Part shown: positions 7,960-13,633 of the stretch, one piece after another
Layout of the letters: the number at the start of each line of letters is the position of its first letter
Position numbering within the stretch: the stretch's first letter is position 1
Source of the DNA: Bryobacterales bacterium
GTDB lineage: Bacteria > Acidobacteriota > Terriglobia > Bryobacterales > Bryobacteraceae
NCBI GenBank assembly: GCA_003132905.1
Contig: PKZC01000232.1
Span: 565-15,787, forward strand
Length of the DNA stretch: 15,223 bases
Direction: 5' to 3'
The notes under the pieces: generated by a model
Told to the model about the DNA's origin: nothing
Databases searched by the model: none
What the model saw: only the letters and a program-made list of their open reading frames with translations
Program-made: the position numbers and the translations under genes

Positions 7960-8501
7960 TGCGCTCGACCGCAGAGCCGCTCACGCTAGTTCGCGCGTTC
8001 CAAGCATCGCTCGAAGAAGAAAAGAGCCGCGAGCTGATTCTCGCTTTACTGGAATGCAGCGAGGCGCCGTTTTCGCGCGATCAGTTTCACCCGGGCCACA
8101 TTACCTGCACGGCTGTGGTGCTGCATCCGAACGGCAGCCAATTCCTTTTGATGCATCATCACCGGCATCGGCGCTGGCTGCTTCCCGGCGGGCACGTCGA
8201 GGAGGACGATGTAACTTTGAGTGACGCAGCGCGTCGCGAGGCCATCGAAGAGACCGCAGTGCAAATTGCAGGCGCTGGCTCCGCCATCTTGGCCGGGATG
8301 GACGTGCACGCAATTCCGGCCCGCAAAGGCGAGCCGTACCATCTGCATCACGATCTGATCTTCGCTTTTAGCGCGGAGTCTGAAGAGTTTGCTGTTACCG
8401 ACGAAGCGCCCCAGGTGACATGGTGCGGGCTGGACGAATTTGCCCGCTATCAGCTGCCTTCCAGTATCGTTCGAGCCGCCGGCCGAGCGCTAAAAAAATA
8501 G
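7959..8501 (+). CDS. NUDIX hydrolase
   Basis: The product is 180 residues from the ATG at 7959, which shares one base with the response-regulator stop (TGATG), a classic sign of translational coupling. The NUDIX motif is at about residues 77-101: GGHVEEDD, then REAIEETA with R93, E94, E97 and E98. Compared with the consensus GX5EX7REUXEEXGU it has one extra residue between G and REU, and Ala in place of the final Gly, but the metal-binding REXXEE core is intact, so activity is expected. NUDIX enzymes cleave nucleoside diphosphates linked to another moiety; the substrate cannot be read from this sequence. The N-terminal 45 residues form a helical extension before the fold begins at HITCTAVVLHPNG. 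As third gene of a kinase/regulator operon it might be an output that removes a nucleotide signal, or an unrelated passenger. It ends at TAG, followed by a strong hairpin. Confidence 0.88.
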   Translation: MRSTAEPLTLVRAFQASLEEEKSRELILALLECSEAPFSRDQFHPGHITCTAVVLHPNGSQFLLMHHHRHRRWLLPGGHVEEDDVTLSDAARREAIEETAVQIAGAGSAILAGMDVHAIPARKGEPYHLHHDLIFAFSAESEEFAVTDEAPQVTWCGLDEFARYQLPSSIVRAAGRALKK

Positions 8502-8503
8502 AA

Positions 8504-8537
8504 GCCGGTGAACACTCGGAGGAAGATGTTCACCGGC
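8504..8537 (+). terminator. Perfect 11-bp stem-loop after the NUDIX gene
   Basis: GCCGGTGAACA (8504-8514) and TGTTCACCGGC (8527-8537) are exact inverted copies around a 12-base loop. It begins two bases after the NUDIX stop codon and probably ends or stabilises the kinase operon transcript. There is no U-tract after it, so an intrinsic terminator is not certain. The loop contains GGAGGAAG. The remaining bases up to truB (8538-8724) show no convincing gene; a 23-codon ATG frame at 8609-8680 behind GAGAAAG is the only thing seen. Confidence 0.55.
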
Positions 8538-8724
8538 CGGCAACTGAACTGCTTTCGCCGATCAGACTGCCTAACTCAAAATCGAATTCGTTTTGGAGAG
8601 AAAGCGAAATGCGATATTGCTACTTCAAAAGACGTGCCTGCCGTGCTCCAGGTTTCTTTAGGTCGCCCTTGGAAATCTAGGTTTTGGGCAGTTCTGAGAG
8701 GCGCGGGCAGGCTACAGTGGTCTG

Positions 8725-9606
8725 GTGGACGGAGTGATTGTTGTCGACAAGCCGGAGGGTCTCACCTCGCACGACGTCGTGAATCGCATGCGGCGTCTGG
8801 CGAAAACGCGGAAGGTGGGGCACTTAGGCACGCTCGATCCCATGGCCACCGGCGTACTTCCATTGGTGATTGGCCGAGCCACACGCTTGGCGCAGTTCTT
8901 TTCGAGCGGAGAAAAAACGTACGACGCCAGGATTCAGTTCGGATGGGCCACCGATACGTATGATCGCGAGGGAACCCGTGTATCCGAGCCCGTCACGCCG
9001 CGGTTCACACGAGCCGAATTAGAGGAAGCGCTGGAGCGATTTCGCGGCCCGATCCTGCAAACGCCGCCACCTTTTTCGGCCAAGAAAATCGCCGGGATAC
9101 CGGCCTATCGTCTGGCGCGGAAGCACATCGCGGTGGACCTGAAGCCTGTCGAGGTTACCGTGTTCGCGCTCGAGCTTATGGAATTCAATGACGCTACAGC
9201 GCGCATCTGCCTGCGCTGTTCGGCTGGGACTTATCTGCGAGGTATTGCGCACGATGTCGGCCAGCTACTCGGCTGCGGGGCATTTCTAACCGCTCTGCGC
9301 CGGACGGCGTCGGGCGAGTTTACAGAAAGCCATGCACGCACTCTGGAAGCTTTGGAAGAACTGGCGCGCGCCGACGCTTTACACCAGATATTAATTCCAG
9401 CCGCAAGCGTATTGCCCGAGATTCCGAACGCCATTGTGGACGCGCTCACGGCCGGTCAAATCCGGAATGGCAAGGATTTCAGGCTCTCGCCGTTTGTAGA
9501 TAGAAGCGGTGCGAAATACGTCAAGGCAGTGAGCCCGGAAGGCGATTTGATCGCTATTGGCGAGGTACGAATGCCGAATCTGTATCATCCTGTGCTGGTT
9601 TTGTGA
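8725..9606 (+). CDS. truB: tRNA pseudouridine(55) synthase TruB
   Basis: The product is 293 residues. TruB isomerises uridine 55 in the T-loop of most tRNAs to pseudouridine in the cytoplasm. Recognition is clear: GVIVVDKPEGLTSHDVV at the start is the family's KPxGxTSH block, and GHLGTLDPMATGVLP carries the catalytic aspartate D38. Y66 in EKTYDARIQFG is the conserved active-site tyrosine region. The blocks RFRGPILQTPPPFSAKKI and CSAGTYLRGIAHDVG are also diagnostic. The last 60 or so residues form the short C-terminal domain of bacterial TruB. GTG at 8725 is the chosen start because it opens the conserved N-terminus; the ribosome binding site is weak, with only GGGCAGG about 14 bases away. TACAGT at 8713-8718 is a possible -10 box that would put transcription onset at the start codon, but no -35 supports it. 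In many bacteria truB follows infB and rbfA; here it is preceded by the signalling operon. Confidence 0.97.
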   Translation: MDGVIVVDKPEGLTSHDVVNRMRRLAKTRKVGHLGTLDPMATGVLPLVIGRATRLAQFFSSGEKTYDARIQFGWATDTYDREGTRVSEPVTPRFTRAELEEALERFRGPILQTPPPFSAKKIAGIPAYRLARKHIAVDLKPVEVTVFALELMEFNDATARICLRCSAGTYLRGIAHDVGQLLGCGAFLTALRRTASGEFTESHARTLEALEELARADALHQILIPAASVLPEIPNAIVDALTAGQIRNGKDFRLSPFVDRSGAKYVKAVSPEGDLIAIGEVRMPNLYHPVLVL

Positions 9607-9620
9607 GGGTCTAGAGGCGA

Positions 9621-9782
9621 ATGAAGCAAGTTTCTACGCAACTTGCACACCGCGTTGGAATCAACGACTTACGATTGAATTGTAGCTGGCGCTGTATCTT
9701 CTGGCCTGCAGCCATGTCGCGGAGAGGTTTATTTTCAATGACTTGGCAGCCAAAGCGCGGCAAGCAGCCGAAGGCTAGCTAG
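9621..9782 (+). CDS. Possible 53-residue protein just after truB (weak)
   Basis: An ATG at 9621 opens a 53-codon frame ending with TAG at 9780-9782, beginning 14 bases after the truB stop. AGAGG (9613-9617) is close to the ATG. The peptide is basic with a WRCIFWPAAM segment and a Lys-rich end, PKRGKQPKAS. No family is recognised. A perfect hairpin lies across its first codons and its end meets the 3' end of the opposite-strand gene. It may simply be non-coding DNA at the border of the accessory region. Confidence 0.2.
   Translation: MKQVSTQLAHRVGINDLRLNCSWRCIFWPAAMSRRGLFSMTWQPKRGKQPKAS
9626..9646 (+). terminator. Seven-bp stem-loop downstream of truB
   Basis: GCAAGTT (9626-9632) and AACTTGC (9640-9646) pair perfectly around the loop TCTACGC, 20 bases after the truB stop. 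It is the only terminator-like structure behind truB. The stem has little GC and no U-tract follows, so termination would be weak. Confidence 0.3.
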
Positions 9783-10009
9783 CTCTTAGGAAGTAGCGAG
9801 CTAAGAGTGCCGTTCGGCCGTAGCTCGTCGAGGTCCATATCGCCTGCGGGGATTGTTCGCACGCCACCTTTAGGCAGTCTGAACCGGAATGATCCATCTT
9901 CCAATCGGTCATAAGATAGGCAGTCAAAACAATCGACTGGCCATTCGAAAGTTGGATCTTCGGGAGTGCCGAACCGCTGATATCGTATTCTCACTATCTG
10001 CCGTGGCAT
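9779..10009 (-). CDS. Hypothetical 76-residue protein
   Basis: I do not recognise this protein. Beginning MPRQIVRIRYQRFG it is 76 residues, short and soluble with a balanced charge. Alternating polar and hydrophobic residues such as VRIRYQRF and GSFRFRLPKGGVRTI suggest beta strands, and it has two cysteines in the stretch PVDCFDCLSYD. The ATG at 10009 is preferred because GGTAGG precedes it; the frame can be extended upstream to a TTG at 10051, giving 90 residues. The gene follows the zinc-ribbon gene in the same direction, but a good terminator stands between them, so it needs its own promoter. A TTGATA at the complement of about 10063-10068 is a candidate -35 without a clear -10. The inverted repeat CTCTTAG / CTAAGAG (9783-9789 / 9801-9807) covers its last codons. 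Coding status is moderately supported by the lack of a better reading on the other strand. Confidence 0.5.
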   Translation of the reverse strand: MPRQIVRIRYQRFGTPEDPTFEWPVDCFDCLSYDRLEDGSFRFRLPKGGVRTIPAGDMDLDELRPNGTLSSLLPKS

Positions 10010-10092
10010 ACTACCTACCATTAAACCATTTCGCTGCCACAATGTTCTCAAAGCATTTTAGGTATCAAATGTTCCAGGCCCCAGCAGACAAG

Positions 10093-10124
10093 AAAAAAGG
10101 CCGCCAACCCGAAAGTCTGCGGCC
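10093..10124 (-). terminator. Rho-independent terminator of the zinc-ribbon gene
   Basis: Read on the minus strand, GGCCGC and GCGGCC (pairing 10119-10124 with 10099-10104) form a six-bp all-GC stem with a 14-base loop, followed immediately by six T (complement of 10093-10098). It lies 19 bases after the stop codon of the 10143-10481 gene, the right strand and distance for its terminator. Confidence 0.75.
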
Positions 10125-10142
10125 GAAGGAGGGCTAGGTAGG

Positions 10143-10481
10143 TCAAAACGCGGCGAGCCTAGCGGCGAGCCACGAGAGGTACTCCTCTAGCGATTTACAA
10201 GCGCCCGCCTTGTCACTATCCCATTCACCTCCGGGGTATAGATGAATGATGTGCCCGAGTGGTCCAACGTAGTACAGGTCTCCATCAGCATCTTCCTTAA
10301 AGTGAAAGCCGTGGTCTGCTAGCCATCTTTCCTCGTCTTCCGTTCCTCGTTCAGGCAGCATACTGATAACCTGATGTATTCGGTTCTCGCAGTCACAAGT
10401 GGCGATGCCATCTTTCGCTTTAAGAGCCTTGTTGCAGTGAGGACAACGGCTCACTGTCCGTCTTCTATTGTGCGCGCTCAT
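10143..10481 (-). CDS. Small zinc-ribbon protein of unknown function
   Basis: The product is 112 residues. CPHCNKALKAKDGIATCDC near the N-terminus (C13, C16, C29, C31) is a zinc-ribbon-like knuckle with a CXXC and a CXC pair. The rest is acidic and may form a small alpha/beta domain: HGFHFKEDADGDLYYVGPLGHIIHLYPGG, given here only as the region 76-104, reads like beta strands with turns, then a final helix, SLEEYLSWLAARLAAF. No family is recognised. The ATG at 10481 is preferred over the longer frame up to 10538, because AAGGAAGG lies 11 bases before it and because a good promoter overlaps the would-be upstream codons. The gene is a complete single-gene unit: promoter at 10510-10538, 22-base leader, gene, terminator at 10093-10124. 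Such small zinc-ribbon proteins often bind nucleic acid or proteins, but nothing here shows which. Confidence 0.65.
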   Translation of the reverse strand: MSAHNRRRTVSRCPHCNKALKAKDGIATCDCENRIHQVISMLPERGTEDEERWLADHGFHFKEDADGDLYYVGPLGHIIHLYPGGEWDSDKAGACKSLEEYLSWLAARLAAF

Positions 10482-10509
10482 TGAAGGGTACACCTTCCTT
10501 TCGATTAGA

Positions 10510-10538
10510 AGTGTAGAGGCGCGTCGGGCCGCGTCCAA
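10510..10538 (-). promoter_or_regulatory. Sigma-70-like promoter of the zinc-ribbon gene
   Basis: On the minus strand TTGGAC (complement of 10533-10538) and TACACT (complement of 10510-10515) are exactly 17 bases apart. The -10 matches four of six bases and the -35 three of six. Transcription would start near 10503, leaving a 22-base leader that contains AAGGAAGG ahead of the ATG at 10481. Confidence 0.5.
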
Positions 10539-10561
10539 GCGCTATTTTTACGGCAGGACGC

Positions 10562-10592
10562 AAAAGGGCCGCAGGCGAATTGCCCACGGCCC
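10562..10592 (-). terminator. Rho-independent terminator of the 10678-11697 gene
   Basis: GGGCCG (10566-10571) pairs with CGGCCC (10587-10592); inside it, after a two-base mismatch on each side, GGC pairs with GCC around the loop GAATT. On the minus strand the stem is followed by TTTT (complement of 10562-10565). It lies about 85 bases after the stop of the membrane protein gene and before the promoter of the zinc-ribbon gene, separating the two units. Confidence 0.7.
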
Positions 10593-10677
10593 CTTCAAAC
10601 ATCCAGGCAGGGCGGTGAGGTAGATGTTGGTTGAGGCTGATTGTAGCGCGGGGTTGCTTCGAGCACTCACCCTATTT

Positions 10678-11697
10678 CTAGTCGGAATCGTTGTGATGCG
10701 CAGTGTCGTAACCCATAGTCTGTTCCGGCAACGGGTTTCCATCCTTGTCTTTTCCCATCCCTTTAATCCACGGCATCCAGGTCGCAAGGAAGGCAAATCT
10801 GAGGTGGCGAATTTCGTTAAACACATCCCTGTATCTCACGATTCCCCACATAACGAGGCCGTGCGGAGGACCTCCGCTTTTGATCGCATCTACTTCGTTA
10901 TCCGGCACTCTGCCGGAGACTCGGCGATTAATAAGTTTCGTTGTTCCCGGAGCAATGAGGCTGACGCTGATTCCAGCGGAGCTATCCGGCAGCGGGAATC
11001 CAAAATCATCAGGAAGTGGAACCGGAACGATCTCTGCGGTGGCCTTAAAGGTCACATCGTATGCAGGCGTATTGCCACGGTTGAGCAGACTGATTTGCAC
11101 TTCAAAGACATGATTGGCGTCCTGAAAGATAGCCGAATTAAAGGCAGCGGAGAGATAGGCACGATTTTGCAAGGTGAAGACAAATTTCTGAGTGTCAACC
11201 ATCTCGCGCGTAATGATGAGGCTTTTTTGAACAGCCTGGGTGCTTTCAGCCAGACTCCCAGCAACCCCTTCCATAGCCGTTGCGGCACGCGTCGCTTCGA
11301 GTATGGATGCCCGAACATCGCTCGTCTGAGCAGTAGCAATTTCGTCCATTTTCTTTATGGTCTGTTTCAGCCTGCTGGCTTGAATACCAAAAACGACCGT
11401 CTGAAGAGCGCCAATAAACACAATGGCTCCGGTCAACCAGACCATCCACCAATCGGTCGAAGATTGGCCGAGTTCTTGTGTTTTTCGCTTGGAGGCTTCA
11501 TCGTTAGTCTTTGTGGGTGGCAAAACCTGGACAAAGATGGGCGATTGTTCAGTGCCGCGCTCGTTGTTACTGGTCACGGCTTGACCGTTTTTGGTGGCGT
11601 GCTGTGGATTGCTGGCTTTTACCGCTGGAGTTGGGATTGGTGGTTGTGATTGGACAGATGTGGAGCAAAGGATAATCAGCAGTGTTAGTCGCCGCAT
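10678..11697 (-). CDS. Membrane-anchored coiled-coil protein of unknown function
   Basis: The product is 339 residues. A hydrophobic start, MRRLTLLIILCSTS, looks like a signal peptide; the cysteine there is not in a proper lipobox. Residues 20-80 are polar, low-complexity and probably disordered. WWMVWLTGAIVFIGALQTVVF (about 83-104) is a strong membrane segment, followed by a long helical region (about 107-170) with heptad-like hydrophobic spacing. From about 179 to 310 there is a beta-rich domain opening with NRAYLSAAF and containing LLNRGNTPAYDVTF. That combination of coiled coil and N-x-GNTPA beta domain resembles a conserved hypothetical seen in accessory regions of many bacteria, with no known function. 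The start is ATG at 11697; the binding site is weak (GGCTGG). TATAGA (complement of 11709-11714) might be a -10. A long open frame on the other strand is a shadow. It is the last of three minus-strand genes. Confidence 0.75.
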   Translation of the reverse strand: MRRLTLLIILCSTSVQSQPPIPTPAVKASNPQHATKNGQAVTSNNERGTEQSPIFVQVLPPTKTNDEASKRKTQELGQSSTDWWMVWLTGAIVFIGALQTVVFGIQASRLKQTIKKMDEIATAQTSDVRASILEATRAATAMEGVAGSLAESTQAVQKSLIITREMVDTQKFVFTLQNRAYLSAAFNSAIFQDANHVFEVQISLLNRGNTPAYDVTFKATAEIVPVPLPDDFGFPLPDSSAGISVSLIAPGTTKLINRRVSGRVPDNEVDAIKSGGPPHGLVMWGIVRYRDVFNEIRHLRFAFLATWMPWIKGMGKDKDGNPLPEQTMGYDTAHHNDSD

Positions 11698-11772
11698 TAG
11701 CCAGCCATTCTATACCCCAGCATCGACAGAGGGGTGGTGCGCCAAATCTGTGTCCCTGCCCCGAGATGCTTT

Positions 11773-12198
11773 TTATGAGGGCCTTGCAGCGTTATACGTT
11801 TCGCGTGCCAACTCGATTAACTTCTCGCGCCCTTCCGAGCAGAAGACATCGGCCCGGCGAATTGCCGTTTGGCAGTGCTTTTGTAAATCGTCGAGGGCGG
11901 ACGTATCCAAATCCGCTCCGACTTCCGCATGGGTTTCGCGGAACTCACGTGTCGCACGTTCAGCTTCCGAAAGGTCTTCGCGCAGCGCCCTCAATCCATC
12001 CTGATAGCCTGGGTTAGCTAAGGTCCCGGCGATCAGAGTCGCAGTCATGATGCCAATAGTTTCCCTTTCAAGGGCCGATTGGCGGTCCTTCGCCAATAGG
12101 CTCAGCGAGTCTACTAACTTGCGCAGTAGATCAACAGCGCGAACTCCCAGGCCGCATAAGACAACACCGATTAGTAGAAGCAGATACCATCTGTTCAT
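11773..12198 (-). CDS. Single-pass membrane protein with helical cytoplasmic region
   Basis: The product is 141 residues from the ATG at 12198, chosen because it opens directly into MNRWYLLLLIGVVLCGLG, an N-terminal membrane segment or signal anchor, with GGAAG just before it. A longer frame to 12324 would add 42 residues overlapping the upstream gene. The remainder is charged and strongly helical: LLRKLVDSLSLLAKDRQSAL, then SEAERATREFRETHAEVGADL, described here as residues about 25-45 and 90-115, then an Arg/Glu-rich end. Coiled-coil pairing with the next gene's product is possible, since both have one membrane segment and a long helix. No family is recognised. It lies 40 bases after the 106-residue gene and 75 before the 339-residue gene on the same strand. 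Confidence 0.65.
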   Translation of the reverse strand: MNRWYLLLLIGVVLCGLGVRAVDLLRKLVDSLSLLAKDRQSALERETIGIMTATLIAGTLANPGYQDGLRALREDLSEAERATREFRETHAEVGADLDTSALDDLQKHCQTAIRRADVFCSEGREKLIELARETYNAARPS

Positions 12199-12238
12199 TG
12201 GCTTCCGGTTACCTTTCTGACGATTGTGATCTTGAGTC

Positions 12239-12559
12239 CTACCGCTGAGCGAGTTCGCCGAGAATCGCAAAGTGTTCGGTCTGGAAAAAATGAATTGCGA
12301 AGCCACAAACAAACGCGATGCCATCCTCCGGCGGCAGGAACTCTTCAGGGGTTGCTACATTAAAAGCCGCAGTCTCCAGATGGAGAGTCATATCCCATCC
12401 CGGCGCGAAAAGATCCAGTGAATCGGAAGAAAATGCTCTGAGCTTCGCCAAGCCAGTAAATTTCACTGGCCCGTAGTGTACGGTTACCCAGAGCATCGAT
12501 TGTTCCCTCTCCCACTTCCTCGCGAACAATTCCAGGAACTCTTGGCGTGATGAATCCAT
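12239..12559 (-). CDS. Hypothetical soluble 106-residue protein
   Basis: I do not recognise this protein. It begins MDSSRQEFLELFARKWERE, an amphipathic helix, then has alternating hydrophobic stretches (LWVTVHYGPVKFTG, WDMTLHLETAAFNV, FVCGFAIHFFQTEHF) that look like beta strands. There is no signal peptide or membrane segment. The ATG at 12559 follows GAGAAAG at suitable distance. It is the first gene of a presumed three-gene minus-strand unit with 11773-12198 and 10678-11697. Upstream is the 167-base gap shared with the divergent 12727 gene; I found no convincing promoter pair in it for this direction. Codon use is less GC-biased than in the flanking core genes. Confidence 0.6.
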   Translation of the reverse strand: MDSSRQEFLELFARKWEREQSMLWVTVHYGPVKFTGLAKLRAFSSDSLDLFAPGWDMTLHLETAAFNVATPEEFLPPEDGIAFVCGFAIHFFQTEHFAILGELAQR

Positions 12560-12643
12560 TTTTGATCTTTCTCGCTCGGATCTACGGCTTGGACAATGCT
12601 AGGAAACTAATAATTCTGACACGCTCAACACGTGATCGGCGAT

Positions 12644-12662
12644 TCCCGCTGACATTGCGGGA
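12644..12662. other. Short perfect stem-loop in a divergent intergenic region
   Basis: TCCCGC (12644-12649) and GCGGGA (12657-12662) pair perfectly around the loop TGACATT. It sits between the 5' ends of the minus-strand gene at 12559 and the plus-strand gene at 12727, so it is more likely an operator or transcript leader structure than a terminator. Function is not known. Confidence 0.35.
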
Positions 12663-12726
12663 GTGACGCGCAACGTGCCATGCAACCGGGAGCCGCACGG
12701 CCCCGTCCACCGGAGGCAGTCGGCGC

Positions 12727-12930
12727 ATGAAGCGGCGCAGGGACCTTCTGGAACGGGTCCTCATTCTCAACGCCATCGAATTCGAGGAGCTAGCGGTTGA
12801 AGAGCTTCGCCGAATCGTTGGGAACGAAACCATCAACCGAACCGCGATCAGCGTGTTGCTTATGCTAGTCGACCGGACCCGCCCCGTAGTTGCCGCAGCC
12901 TTTCCCCTCAGCGATTCCTCCTGCCAGTAG
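12727..12930 (+). CDS. Hypothetical 67-residue protein
   Basis: The product is small, with a basic start MKRRRDLLERVLILNA followed by an acidic helical stretch, IEFEELAVEELRRIVGNE, then a hydrophobic segment AISVLLMLVDR and a short tail. GGAGG (12712-12716) lies ten bases before the ATG, and a strong hairpin begins nine bases after the stop, so signals at both ends support a real gene. The opposite-strand frame is an Arg/Ser-rich shadow. The helical character and size would suit a small regulator or phage-derived protein, but no motif confirms this. Confidence 0.5.
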   Translation: MKRRRDLLERVLILNAIEFEELAVEELRRIVGNETINRTAISVLLMLVDRTRPVVAAAFPLSDSSCQ

Positions 12931-12938
12931 CCTCTTAA

Positions 12939-12970
12939 GCCGGGCGTTCGCGCCCGGCCCTCCTCATTTT
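12939..12970 (+). terminator. Eight-bp GC stem with TTCG loop
   Basis: GCCGGGCG (12939-12946) and CGCCCGGC (12951-12958) pair perfectly around a TTCG tetraloop. CCTCCTCATTTT follows, so the T-run is late but present. It begins nine bases after the stop of the 67-residue gene and is probably its terminator; GC-rich genomes often have such strong stems with a short loop. Confidence 0.65.
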
Positions 12971-13057
12971 ATATACGCAGCGTCCGCGCACAGCACCCCG
13001 ACACAAAGCCGCTGCTACTGTGGTGCGAACCTTGGACGACCCTCGTGTAGCTCGTGT

Positions 13058-13158
13058 GTATCCGCGTATCCGGGCCGCGTGTATCCGGGTTGTAGCACGG
13101 AATGCGTTTTTAGCGGGAGTTAGGCTAAGTGTGTGTACGCTAAGTGCTTGACGCTAAG
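13058..13158. repeat. Two sets of short direct repeats in a gene-free stretch
   Basis: The stretch from 12931 to 13230 holds no convincing gene. It contains GTATCCG three times (13058, 13066, 13081) and then GCTAAG three times at close to even spacing (13124, 13139, 13153; steps of 15 and 14 bases). The last GCTAAG overlaps the end of TTGACG (13148-13153), a possible -35 for the downstream exported-protein gene, although the -10 partner TTAAGA is poor. Even spacing near 1.4 helical turns is suggestive of protein sites but short repeats of this size can arise by chance. Confidence 0.45.
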
Positions 13159-13230
13159 GAAACACAAGGGTTAAGAAAGAATAATACCAACTCCGGTTCC
13201 CTCCTTACCGGGTTGGTTTATGATGCAAGT

Positions 13231-13614
13231 GTGCGGCTCCGTTTCGCGATTCTACTGGTCGTTGCGGGGGCGCAGTTCGCAACCGGGGCGTGGGCCCAAG
13301 ACGACGCGAGCATCGAGAAAGCCAATCACGCCGCCCACGCAGGCGATTCCAAGAGCGAACCAAAGTACGATCAGACGTTTTCCGGGCCCATTGTGGAGAT
13401 AACGGCCACCCAGATCACCGTCTCGCGCAGCATCCTGGGCAAACCCGCCGAGAAGCGAACCTTTTCGGTCAAGCCCGACACGCGCATCGAAGGCAAGCTG
13501 AAGGTTCGGGTGAAAGTAACGGTGGGATACGTCACCACCGATGATGGCGATGTCGCCCGCTTGGTGGTGGTGCGGAGTTCACAGAAGCCGTCTGAAAAAA
13601 AGCAGCAGCCGTAA
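13231..13614 (+). CDS. Small exported DUF5666-like protein
   Basis: The product is 127 residues from the GTG at 13231. This start is chosen because it opens directly into a signal peptide: MRLRF, a hydrophobic core, and an AWA cleavage site at about residue 22. The frame runs back to a GTG at 13144, adding 29 residues that would put the signal in the interior. The mature part begins polar, then has one beta-rich domain: FSGPIVEITATQITV, RTFSVKPDTRIEG and VKVTVGYVTTDDGDVARLVVV. This matches the pattern of DUF5666/OB-like periplasmic domains that occur in many acidobacteria and proteobacteria, with unknown function. The tail QKPSEKKQQP is basic. The ribosome binding site is weak. The gene runs head-on into glmU with three bases between the stop codons. 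Confidence 0.7.
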   Translation: MRLRFAILLVVAGAQFATGAWAQDDASIEKANHAAHAGDSKSEPKYDQTFSGPIVEITATQITVSRSILGKPAEKRTFSVKPDTRIEGKLKVRVKVTVGYVTTDDGDVARLVVVRSSQKPSEKKQQP

Positions 13615-13633
13615 CGGCTACTTCTTCTTTTTC
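13594..13633. terminator. Bidirectional terminator between convergent genes
   Basis: AGCCG (13607-13611) pairs with CGGCT (13615-13619). The pairing can be extended outward, with one bulge and two mismatches, to an A-rich left arm (GAAAAA at 13594-13599) and a T-rich right arm (CTTTTTC at 13627-13633). An A-tract before and a T-tract after the stem make it work in either direction. It overlaps the last codons of both genes, and the Lys-rich end of GlmU (KRKKKK) is partly a product of this tract. Confidence 0.6.

Noticed and set aside
8526..8963. Open frame starting in the hairpin loop behind GGAGGAAG
   Set aside because: It runs through the start of truB in another frame and its second half is typical Arg/Ser/His-rich shadow sequence.
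9654..9680. Possible tRNA or attachment-site remnant after truB
   Set aside because: No cloverleaf, CCA end or matching direct repeat at the other end of the block could be found by eye.
10624..11649. Long plus-strand open frame (341 codons) opposite the coiled-coil membrane gene
   Set aside because: Its translation has no coherent domain pattern, and the minus-strand frame has a signal peptide, a membrane segment and a beta domain.
12582..12836. Minus-strand frame (84 codons) opposite the 67-residue gene
   Set aside because: It is Arg/Ser-rich, lacks a binding site, and contradicts the stronger signals on the plus strand.
13058..13158. CRISPR array
   Set aside because: The repeated units are only six or seven bases with spacers of 1-9 bases, far too short.
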